Shown here one piece after another: positions 33,652 through 41,227 of a stretch of 64,000 bases of DNA. The notes under the pieces were generated by a model. It made no database searches. It had not been told where the DNA came from and saw only the letters and a list, made by a program, of their open reading frames with translations. The DNA lies in the NCBI GenBank assembly GCA_018606805.1, contig JAGYWI010000003.1, positions 62,001 through 126,000 on the forward strand. Reading direction: 5' to 3'. Every line of letters starts with the position of its first letter. Positions within the stretch are counted from its first letter, which is position 1. This DNA is from Candidatus Magnetomicrobium cryptolimnococcus. GTDB lineage: Bacteria > Nitrospirota > Thermodesulfovibrionia > Thermodesulfovibrionales > Magnetobacteriaceae. The position numbers and the translations under genes were made by a program.

Positions 33652-36184
33652 AAGCCTTATTATAAAACATCAATGCTTCATCTATTTTCCCAAACAACTG
33701 TAAAACTAATCCTAACCTATTTAATATTCTATTATCAGTATAATCTCCAAGCTGACTATAAACTTCAAAGCAATAATAATACGCTTTTGCAAACATGGAA
33801 ACATCGTAGTAATAACGTGAAATCATATCACCAATCTCATCAATCATATCCTTAACATTAGTATCCCTAACCTTACAAAAATGTAAGAAAGCTTCTTCTA
33901 ATTCAGTTATCCCATATTCAATATTGTTAAATATATGGTAGTAATATGCACCTGCGCGTTTGTGCAAAAATGGCATTGCCTCTATTTTATCTTTACCGAT
34001 TAACTCTTTTATAATTGGTGTTGTATAGTAATACACTAAGTTCGTTAATCTATCTATAGATATTTCCACTAATGTCAGGTCGTTTAAATATAGCAAATTT
34101 TCTTCTAACACATCCTCGCTTGTGAAGTCATTATCAATTTTTTGTATAGATAAAGCCAAAATATTTACAGGGATTCTGTACTGGCTTAGTACATATAACA
34201 AAGCCCGCTGCTTATCATCAAGCATGCTGAGCAGTTCATCAAAGAGTAGGTTACTGCTTATCTTTACTTTTACATACTCTACCTCTTTTTCAAATTTCGC
34301 TATAAAACCTGGCAGTGTTCTTAAAAAAGATACTGATTTTGCATACTTTTTCTTAAATAGTTCATTAAAAAATTCTAATGCCCTGTAGTTGCCACCAAAT
34401 GCTCCATGCAAAAGCTGGACTATTTCAACAAATTCTTTGTACCCAAGCTCACTAATTTCGTCCTGCATCATGCTTGTACCTATATCCAGGTATTGGCATT
34501 TTTTCCAAAAATCATTAAACCCGACATGATTTAAATCACACGTTACAATATTCGGCAGCCCGCTTAAAGGATAACGACATGTAAGGACTAAATGAACCGG
34601 GCGTTCAGTGTAAAGGTAGTGGATAAGCTCAAATATATCTGTATACTTATCTTTAAACCTTCCGCCTGGCTCCACTTGAAATGTTTCAAGATTATCAAAA
34701 ACCAAAACCACTTGGTGATGGTTTGATAAAAGCTCACTGATAAGTAACTTAAACTTATCAATGCCCTTCTCCTTTAACGCTAACTCACTGTCAATACACC
34801 TTTTTCCCTTATCAAACAGAAAGTTTTTCAGTTCAGTTAAAAAATTATACAGAGATTTTTCTTTTTCACTAAAAAAGAATGGGTAAAATTCCTTATTTGT
34901 AGATACTATTAAACGCTGTACCATGTACTCAGCAAGGGAGCTTTTGCCAGCGCCTCCTTGTCCTTTAAGTAGCACCGGAAGTTTTTTTATGAACGACTCC
35001 ATGACTGTCTGTCTTTCACGTCTTCGACCAATGAATCTATAGTTTTCATCATGTTTAATTAACAGACGCTTTTGTTCCGTTACAAAACGATAGGACGTTT
35101 TATCATATTCGAGTTTTTCTGTAGCCTTTGCCCAGTTAACAATATCTTCCATATTACAAGCCATGTATAAATTGGGAATTACCCACTGAAACGGCTGGGC
35201 TGGAGCATTACTCTTTCTAAGTTCTTCACCTTCAAGTATCCGTATATAGTTAACTGCCGTTGTGAAGGATTGAGGGATATTTCTTTTTAATGATAATTCA
35301 CTGTAGAATTTTGCAGCAAAAGATGTGGCGTAGGTGTCAAGTATAGACATACCCATTGCAATAACCGCTGGTATATTGTGCTGTAACAGTTGGTTTGTAA
35401 CCCCAACCAAGCCCTTTTCAGTCTGTCCTTGTGCAGACTGACACGCTGAAAGCAACACAAGTGGCACTGTATGCTTCGGGTTGGTCTTTAACGCACGCGC
35501 AAAAGCATCGGCACTGACTAACTCCTTCTTTAAATTAAATTGGTCTTCTAATAACAAATAACCCTCGCCATCTTTGTATAAGCCATGTCCAGAAAAATGA
35601 ACCACATGATATTTGTTATCTTTTAATTTACTCTTAAGGGCATCCAGTGAACCTTCTGTTGTGTAGTCAATCTCTACCAGTCCAGACCACAATAATGGCT
35701 CAAAGGCTGATAATATTATATATTCCTCATCATCATAGGAAAGCTGCTTCTCCCATGGTAAATCATCGGGTGATGACAGCATTATCAAGATTTTTAAAGG
35801 AGGCGCATCATCCCATGTCTGTAAATCATCTGCCTCAATAATGTCCCCGCTTAAATATTTCACTATATTTAGAAATTCAATATTTGCAAGAGACATTTTA
35901 GAAACCGCATCGGTTGCCATGGACCACGGCAGGTTTAGTATTTCGTTATCGTTGTGAGTAAGGCGAATGACGTAATGCCTGCCGCGTTTATTTATGTCTT
36001 TTAAGACCTCAACTAACTGCTCGTTTTTATTAACGATAGTGGTCATCGCACCTTTCATAATGTCAAGTTTCTTAACATCAAGTGGAAGATGGTTTTCAAG
36101 GTCTTTTATGATCTTGCCATTTAAATCTTTTAAGACATTTACCTCAAATGGGGTTATTTGTAAGTCAATCTTTTCCCAAATCAT
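33638..36184 (-). CDS. CHAT caspase-like protease / STAND NTPase / TPR protein
   Basis: The 848-residue protein has an N-terminal CHAT (caspase-like) domain: the catalytic His200 lies in VVHFSGHG and Cys248 in LVLLSACQSA. A STAND-type P-loop NTPase follows, with the bait-like entry FIGRRRERQTVME, Walker A LKGQGGAGKSSLAE (408-415) and Walker B VVLVFDNLE. A helical region and the beginning of a TPR array close the chain. In bacteria such CHAT-NTPase-TPR proteins act as conflict or cell-suicide sensors in which an oligomerising STAND module activates the protease. Ligand and target are unknown. It overlaps a small zinc-binding gene by 20 nt, and its own C terminus continues out of frame. Confidence 0.85.
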   Translation of the reverse strand: MIWEKIDLQITPFEVNVLKDLNGKIIKDLENHLPLDVKKLDIMKGAMTTIVNKNEQLVEVLKDINKRGRHYVIRLTHNDNEILNLPWSMATDAVSKMSLANIEFLNIVKYLSGDIIEADDLQTWDDAPPLKILIMLSSPDDLPWEKQLSYDDEEYIILSAFEPLLWSGLVEIDYTTEGSLDALKSKLKDNKYHVVHFSGHGLYKDGEGYLLLEDQFNLKKELVSADAFARALKTNPKHTVPLVLLSACQSAQGQTEKGLVGVTNQLLQHNIPAVIAMGMSILDTYATSFAAKFYSELSLKRNIPQSFTTAVNYIRILEGEELRKSNAPAQPFQWVIPNLYMACNMEDIVNWAKATEKLEYDKTSYRFVTEQKRLLIKHDENYRFIGRRRERQTVMESFIKKLPVLLKGQGGAGKSSLAEYMVQRLIVSTNKEFYPFFFSEKEKSLYNFLTELKNFLFDKGKRCIDSELALKEKGIDKFKLLISELLSNHHQVVLVFDNLETFQVEPGGRFKDKYTDIFELIHYLYTERPVHLVLTCRYPLSGLPNIVTCDLNHVGFNDFWKKCQYLDIGTSMMQDEISELGYKEFVEIVQLLHGAFGGNYRALEFFNELFKKKYAKSVSFLRTLPGFIAKFEKEVEYVKVKISSNLLFDELLSMLDDKQRALLYVLSQYRIPVNILALSIQKIDNDFTSEDVLEENLLYLNDLTLVEISIDRLTNLVYYYTTPIIKELIGKDKIEAMPFLHKRAGAYYYHIFNNIEYGITELEEAFLHFCKVRDTNVKDMIDEIGDMISRYYYDVSMFAKAYYYCFEVYSQLGDYTDNRILNRLGLVLQLFGKIDEALMFYNKAYAGY

Positions 36185-36377
36185 TGAATTGTAACTCCTT
36201 ATAAACGCTTTGAAATTTCTTTATGATTGTCTTACTAAGGCAAAGCCTGCTTTTAACTATAAATAGAACCTTCTTTTCGCACTCCAAACAGTAAGCGTCT
36301 TTTTTTGAGTTAAAATCAGGAGTGTCATCAATAATACCAAATACTACTGGAAAGATATGTTTGTTTTCACATTGCAC
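36165..36377 (-). CDS. Small cysteine-rich (zinc-binding?) protein preceding the CHAT gene
   Basis: From a GTG start the product has 70 residues, with QCENKH at the N terminus and YCLECEKK near residue 30, enough for a small zinc site, followed by a basic helix. It overlaps the CHAT gene by 20 nt and is surely co-transcribed. The real N terminus may be longer: an ATG at 36405 with a strong GGGAGG 6 nt upstream starts MIPKKK, but in another frame. One additional A in the run of seven T/A bases (36391-36397) would join that start to this frame (KKVVYNVQCENKHIF). Function unknown; by position it may be a partner or regulator of the CHAT protein. Confidence 0.55.
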   Translation of the reverse strand: MQCENKHIFPVVFGIIDDTPDFNSKKDAYCLECEKKVLFIVKSRLCLSKTIIKKFQSVYKELQFNDLGKD

Positions 36378-36390
36378 GTTATATACAACC

Positions 36391-36397
36391 TTTTTTT
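36391..36397 (-). other. Homopolymer T7 (A7 on the coding strand) at a possible frameshift site
   Basis: Seven T residues on the plus strand lie between the strong ATG at 36405 and the small zinc protein. A change from seven to eight would restore one frame; candidate phase-variable site or sequencing error. Confidence 0.4.
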
Positions 36398-36555
36398 GGA
36401 ATCATTTCCCGCCTCCCATAAAAAACTATGTTTATTATTATAACAAAAGTATATAATTTTTCCTAATAATGTCCTTTTTGCGAAAGTATGTTATACTTAG
36501 CTAACGTGTCTGTATAACAGGCTGTAAACTTTGGCAGTTTAGGAGGATAATAACG

Positions 36556-37356
36556 TTGTTAAGAAAAACAATCGGCTTAACGCTCATATTGGTGTTTACC
36601 CTCGCCTTTAGTGCGTATGCAGAAAATGCTAATTCAAATGTAACCCCGGAGGAGGCTTTCAAAAAATTAGTGCCGCAGATAAAGGCTGAGCATATGAAGG
36701 AAACCTTCATAAAGGGGCTTTACGAGGTAGTTATTCTTGGTGGTTCACGGGTAATATATTTCCATCCTGAATCGGGGGCTATTATTGTCGGTACTATGCA
36801 AAAAGAGGGCGTTAATCTTACAGAGCAGCGCCTGCAGGAATTAATGGAAGAAAAGGTTGCTAAAGTGCCACTTGATAAGGCTATTAAAATTGGCTCAGGT
36901 AAAAATAAGGTAATTGAGTTTACTGATCCGGATTGTCCTTTTTGCAGAAAAGCCGCTGATTACTTAAAAAACAGGAAGGACGTTACACGCTATGTATTCC
37001 TTTTTCCTTTAGTACAGTTACATCCAAAGGCTCCTGATAAAGTTAAACACATTTACTGTTCTGAGGACAGGGCTAAAGCCCTTGAGCAGGTTATGGCTGG
37101 TGAGTTTGACAATAAAGAGCTAACACTTTGTAAGGATGAAAAGATTGATAAACTTATTGAAGAAGTAGAGAAGATTGGACAGGAGATGGGGGTTTCTGGA
37201 ACACCACTGCTGATAGTGGAAGGTAAGGTTGTACAGGGGGCTAACATACCAAGAATTGAACAAATTATTGGTAAGGCTGATGGTACTGCTTCTAAATCCG
37301 ATACTAAAGGCGAAGGGGCTGCTAAATCCGATACTCCTAAGGATAGTCCAAAGTAA
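36556..37356 (+). CDS. dsbC: DsbC/DsbG-like periplasmic disulfide isomerase
   Basis: The 266-residue protein has a Sec signal peptide (about 1-22, ending FSAYAE), an N-terminal dimerisation-like domain, and a thioredoxin fold with DPDCPFCRKA (Cys127, Cys130) and the cis-Pro loop SGTPLLIVEG. It should isomerise or reduce periplasmic disulfides. The tail is low in complexity (KSDTKGEGAAKSDT). The start is a TTG, supported by AGGAGG 9 nt upstream. It is the first gene of a stretch leading to ccsB and ccsA, which fits reduction of apocytochrome c thiols before haem attachment; that link is inferred from context. Confidence 0.85.
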   Translation: MLRKTIGLTLILVFTLAFSAYAENANSNVTPEEAFKKLVPQIKAEHMKETFIKGLYEVVILGGSRVIYFHPESGAIIVGTMQKEGVNLTEQRLQELMEEKVAKVPLDKAIKIGSGKNKVIEFTDPDCPFCRKAADYLKNRKDVTRYVFLFPLVQLHPKAPDKVKHIYCSEDRAKALEQVMAGEFDNKELTLCKDEKIDKLIEEVEKIGQEMGVSGTPLLIVEGKVVQGANIPRIEQIIGKADGTASKSDTKGEGAAKSDTPKDSPK

Positions 37357-37365
37357 GGAAGTATA

Positions 37366-37435
37366 AGGGCAGACACACAGGTCTGCCCCTACACATCCAT
37401 TACGTAGGGGCGAACCTTTCGAGTGTTCGCCCTTA
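37366..37435. repeat. Two REP-like hairpins downstream of dsbC
   Basis: AGGGCAGAC...GTCTGCCCCTAC at 37366-37392 and GTAGGGGCGAACC...GTTCGCCC at 37404-37430 lie back to back. They may also end the dsbC transcript. Confidence 0.85.
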
Positions 37436-37577
37436 CTTTATATATATATTTTTATACAGCAGAATCATAGTTATATAAGATTAAATTCTGCTTCACCTAC
37501 TTTTTCCTCTTTTTTTTACCTTACAAAATTATATCTTTGCAATTTTTTTAATCTTTCATTATAATAATTAACCGATT

Positions 37578-37817
37578 ATGACAGATACATTAGTATTTTC
37601 CATAATATGTATATCAGCGTTCGCTTTTTTTTTGAACATACCTTTTGGTAAACTTAGGGCGAGGCAGCCGAGACGTTCGTGGAAGTGGTTTTTGTGCATA
37701 CATGTTCCTATACCCTTTGTTATACTAGCGAGGTATTTTCTTCATCTGGATATAAGGTACATTCCAATATCCCTTGTGGCGTCTATTTTAGGACAATACT
37801 TGGGGGGGAAACTGTAG
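37578..37817 (+). CDS. Small membrane protein of unknown function
   Basis: The 79-residue protein has three short hydrophobic segments, separated by a basic cluster GKLRARQPRRSWKW. It looks like a conserved type of small inner-membrane protein, with a cytoplasmic Arg-rich loop. It precedes ccsB by 50 bp on the same strand and may belong to the cytochrome assembly operon. I do not recognise a family. Confidence 0.6.
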   Translation: MTDTLVFSIICISAFAFFLNIPFGKLRARQPRRSWKWFLCIHVPIPFVILARYFLHLDIRYIPISLVASILGQYLGGKL

Positions 37818-37867
37818 TCGGACTTTATTCAAGGAGGGAGGTGCGCCTTCGCACCAAGGTATAGGTT

Positions 37868-39322
37868 GTGAAAAAAGAAAAATTAGATACGGGCATAGAG
37901 AAAAAAAACATAATAGATAGAGTTTGGAAGTTTTTAGCATCAGTTAAGTTAGGCATTATCTTAATAAGCCTGATAGCATTTACATCAATCATAGGTACAA
38001 TTATAGAGCAAAACGTTCAGCCGGAAAAAACTATGAAGTTTTTTGTAAAGCTATTTGGCCCTGAGCTTGCACCAAAGGCATATGTAGTAGCCCAAAAGCT
38101 TGACTTTACAGATATGTACAATTCTACTTGGTTTTTATCAATACTATTTATCTTTTCGGTCAATCTTATCGTGTGTTCTTTAGAAAGACTGCCGGCTATT
38201 TACCGGGCAGTTAATGAACCGCTTAAACCGCTAAATATAGAAGCTTTTAATAAGTACTCTATTAAAAAACACTTCAAATTAAAAGGTAACATGGAAAATG
38301 CCAAGAAAACAATTTATCCAATTATAAAAAGACTTGGCTTTAAAACTGAAGGGGAACGCTCTATTGGTATCTATCAATACTATGCCCAAAAGGGTATGAA
38401 AACCAGATATGCTGTTTACGTAATACATTTAAGCATAATAGTGATTTTTGCAGGGGCGGTTATTGGTAATCTCTTTGGTTTTAATGGATATTTAAACTTG
38501 CCAGAAGGCTCTAAGTCTTCACTTGCATACACGAGAGACGGTAAACAACACCCACTTGGGTTTACTATTAAGTGTGATGATTTTAATGTTGATTTTTATG
38601 GCAATTCGGATATGCCAAGCAACTATACTAGTTGGCTAACCGTAATAGATAATGGGGTTGAGGTCATAAAGACAAAACACATTCAGGTAAACAAGCCTTT
38701 GCAGTACGAGGGATATACATTTTATCAATCAAGTTATGGACCTATACCGGACAATAACGAAGTGCTCTTAGTTTTTAAAGTAACGCCAAAGGGTGGCAAG
38801 CCTCAATTTGTATCGGTGGGGAAAAACGGCAATTTTAATATAGAAAGTACGAAGCTAACAGGAAAGATTGTAACCTTTTCGCCGGCGCTTGCCTTTGATG
38901 AGGAAGATAAACCTTATACGTACACTAAGATGCTAAATAATCCTGCAGCGTTGGTTAGTTTTACCGAAGATGGCCAACCTAAGTATGATAGATTGATACT
39001 TAAACGTTATTCAGAGACGTGGGAGTTGCCGGATGGGCATAAGGTTGAGCTTGTGGATTATTTTGGTTATCAGTACACAGGCTTGCAGGTTAGAAAAGAC
39101 CCCGGGGTTTGGATAGTTTATCTTGGTTGTATATTGATGGCAATTGGTCTTTATGCGTCTTTTTTCCTAAACCATAAAAAAATATGGGTCTACCTAACTG
39201 ATGAAAAGGGGTATATAGATATTAAAATAGCAGCATCAGCTAATAAACACAAACAGGGATACGAAATCAAGATAGATACGCTTTTAAAGAAATATATCTT
39301 TAAAGAAAAAACAACTAAATAA
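37868..39322 (+). CDS. ccsB: Cytochrome c biogenesis protein CcsB/ResB
   Basis: The ResB family protein works with CcsA in System II cytochrome c maturation, presenting the apocytochrome and haem at the outer face of the membrane. The 484-residue product has three N-terminal transmembrane segments (around residues 25-45, 85-105 and 170-195), a large periplasmic domain with NKPLQYEGYTFYQSSYGP, and a last transmembrane segment near 420-440 (DPGVWIVYLGCILMAIGLYA), the classic ResB architecture. The start is a GTG with weak upstream signals. ccsA follows 23 bp downstream with AAGGAGG. Confidence 0.92.
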   Translation: MKKEKLDTGIEKKNIIDRVWKFLASVKLGIILISLIAFTSIIGTIIEQNVQPEKTMKFFVKLFGPELAPKAYVVAQKLDFTDMYNSTWFLSILFIFSVNLIVCSLERLPAIYRAVNEPLKPLNIEAFNKYSIKKHFKLKGNMENAKKTIYPIIKRLGFKTEGERSIGIYQYYAQKGMKTRYAVYVIHLSIIVIFAGAVIGNLFGFNGYLNLPEGSKSSLAYTRDGKQHPLGFTIKCDDFNVDFYGNSDMPSNYTSWLTVIDNGVEVIKTKHIQVNKPLQYEGYTFYQSSYGPIPDNNEVLLVFKVTPKGGKPQFVSVGKNGNFNIESTKLTGKIVTFSPALAFDEEDKPYTYTKMLNNPAALVSFTEDGQPKYDRLILKRYSETWELPDGHKVELVDYFGYQYTGLQVRKDPGVWIVYLGCILMAIGLYASFFLNHKKIWVYLTDEKGYIDIKIAASANKHKQGYEIKIDTLLKKYIFKEKTTK

Positions 39323-39345
39323 CTTTTTAAGGAGGTCTCAGAAGA

Positions 39346-40419
39346 ATGTCTAGTTCTGAGTTCTTTGGATATGCCACAATGGGCTACATTGTAGCCATGA
39401 TAATGTATATAGTCTTCATAGCCTTTAAAAATGAAAGATTAGGCTTTTCAGCTTCTATAATAACAATAATAGGGTTTTCATGCCATACGATAGCATTTAT
39501 AATGAGATGGTTAGACTCTTACAGTATGGGCATTGGCAGAGCTCCGCTAACGAACCTGTATGAGTCCATAGTGTTTTTTGTATGGTGCCTTATGCTTGGT
39601 TACTTGGTGATAGAGTATAAGTACAAGTATAGGTTTTTTGGCGCATTTGTAACGCCGATAGCCGGTATGGCCTTGGGTTTTGTAGGGCTTACGGGTATGT
39701 CGCAAGAAATCCAGCCGCTAGTACCAGCGCTTAAGAGTAACTGGCTTTTAGCGCATGTTACGATGAGTTTTATTGCATATTCAGCATTTGCACTTTCCTT
39801 TGTTACCGCTCTTTTATATTTAGTGGTAGCAACGGAAAAGAAAAGCGAAGGGGCATATATTTTTTGGACAATAGCTGGCAGTGTTTTTTTTATAATAATA
39901 GCAGCAATGGGGATTGATTATGTGCGATATGCCTTGGTGGAAGGTGTTAAATTTGAATCCCAGAATTACCTATTAACAAGCACTTTTTTAAATCCAAATA
40001 AAACAATCACGTTTTTAAGCTATCTTGTTTCTATTTTGATAATTGTGATAGTGTGGCACTACGGGTTTGTATTAAAAAACCTTTTAATATCCTTTAAAAT
40101 AAAGACTGCTATTTTAGATGAGCTTACGTATAAGATGGTAGCCGTAGGGTTTCCCATCTTTACGCTTGGAGGACTCATTTTTGGTGCTATATGGGCAGAC
40201 CAAGCATGGGGGGTGTACTGGAGCTGGGACCCAAAGGAAACTTGGTCTTTGATAACGTGGCTATTTTATGCCGGCTATCTGCATGCAAGGATGCTTAAAG
40301 GCTGGCGCGGTAATAAGGTAGCTATTATAGCAGTGGTTGGTTTCATAACAGTAGTGTTTACATATTTAGGTGTAAATATATTCCTTGCTGGTCTTCACAG
40401 CTATGGCGACTTATCTTGA
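39346..40419 (+). CDS. ccsA: Cytochrome c biogenesis protein CcsA (haem handling)
   Basis: CcsA is the haem-handling protein of System II, part of the WWD family. The 357-residue protein has about eight membrane segments, and the haem-binding tryptophan motif WGVYWSWDPKETW near residue 290 is intact. Conserved histidines near the second and seventh segments (GFSCHTIAF, LAHVTMSF, HARML) would ligate haem. Together with dsbC and ccsB it completes a c-type cytochrome assembly cluster. Its 3' end overlaps the start of the AlkD-like gene. Confidence 0.93.
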   Translation: MSSSEFFGYATMGYIVAMIMYIVFIAFKNERLGFSASIITIIGFSCHTIAFIMRWLDSYSMGIGRAPLTNLYESIVFFVWCLMLGYLVIEYKYKYRFFGAFVTPIAGMALGFVGLTGMSQEIQPLVPALKSNWLLAHVTMSFIAYSAFALSFVTALLYLVVATEKKSEGAYIFWTIAGSVFFIIIAAMGIDYVRYALVEGVKFESQNYLLTSTFLNPNKTITFLSYLVSILIIVIVWHYGFVLKNLLISFKIKTAILDELTYKMVAVGFPIFTLGGLIFGAIWADQAWGVYWSWDPKETWSLITWLFYAGYLHARMLKGWRGNKVAIIAVVGFITVVFTYLGVNIFLAGLHSYGDLS

Positions 40420-41113
40420 AAACACCTCTATTGATGTAGAGCGACAATATGTACTATTTAAAAACGTATTTTTAGAACATTATAATAGTCAAAGGGCTAA
40501 AAAGGAAAAAGCGTACCTAAAAAGCCCTTTTGAGTTTTACGGAGTTTCCGTCCCATTTACAACCAAGATGGCATCAACCTTTAGGCGTGCAAATAAGTCT
40601 ATTGAGAAGGTTGCGCTTATGGCACTTATAGAAAAACTATGGAATTCCACTAACCACAACGAAAAAACCCTTGCAGTAAAACTTTTGATGCAATACCCAA
40701 GTTCCCTTGATGATAGCACACTGTCTGTTTTAGAAAAGATGCTTAATGAATCCACCGGCTGGGATCACGTAGACGAAATCGCTATACATATAGTGGGGGC
40801 TATTCTTGAAAAAGGAGATGCCGGCTATGAGTATTTAGAGCGGTGGTCGGTCTGTGAAAACTTTTGGTTAAGGCGAGCATCGTTAATATCGCAAATACTA
40901 CTCTTTAGAAGAGGTAAGGGTAAGCCACAACTGTTTTTTCAATTTGCAAGAAAGATGTTAAAGGAAAAAGAGTTTTTTATTAAAAAGGCAATTGGCTGGA
41001 CCATACGTGAAATAGCTAAAGGCAATAGAGAGCTGGCTTTAGATTTTGTAGAGAGCATTAAAGGCGAGGCATCTAAGCTAACTATTAGAGAAGCGCTTAA
41101 AGGATGCAAATAA
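40403..41113 (+). CDS. AlkD-like DNA alkylation repair protein (HEAT repeat)
   Basis: The 236-residue all-helical protein fits the AlkD family of HEAT-repeat DNA glycosylases, which remove N3- and N7-alkylpurines. FYGVSVP near the N terminus, NEKTLAVKLLMQYP, the DHVDEIAIHIVG helix and FFIKKAIGWTIREIAKGN are family-like, including the aromatic/acidic residues (Trp and Asp in STGWDHVDE, Trp in AIGWTIRE) of the active-site cleft. I chose the ATG at 40403 that overlaps the end of ccsA; no clear Shine-Dalgarno is present. Confidence 0.8.
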   Translation: MATYLENTSIDVERQYVLFKNVFLEHYNSQRAKKEKAYLKSPFEFYGVSVPFTTKMASTFRRANKSIEKVALMALIEKLWNSTNHNEKTLAVKLLMQYPSSLDDSTLSVLEKMLNESTGWDHVDEIAIHIVGAILEKGDAGYEYLERWSVCENFWLRRASLISQILLFRRGKGKPQLFFQFARKMLKEKEFFIKKAIGWTIREIAKGNRELALDFVESIKGEASKLTIREALKGCK

Positions 41114-41227
41114 GCTAAGGGAAAAGAGGCGGGGGGAAAACCTTCCCCACACCCCCCCATATTGAAACGTACCTAATTGGTAATCGTAAATGGTTAGTAG
41201 TGAATATCACTACATGTTCAGGACTAC

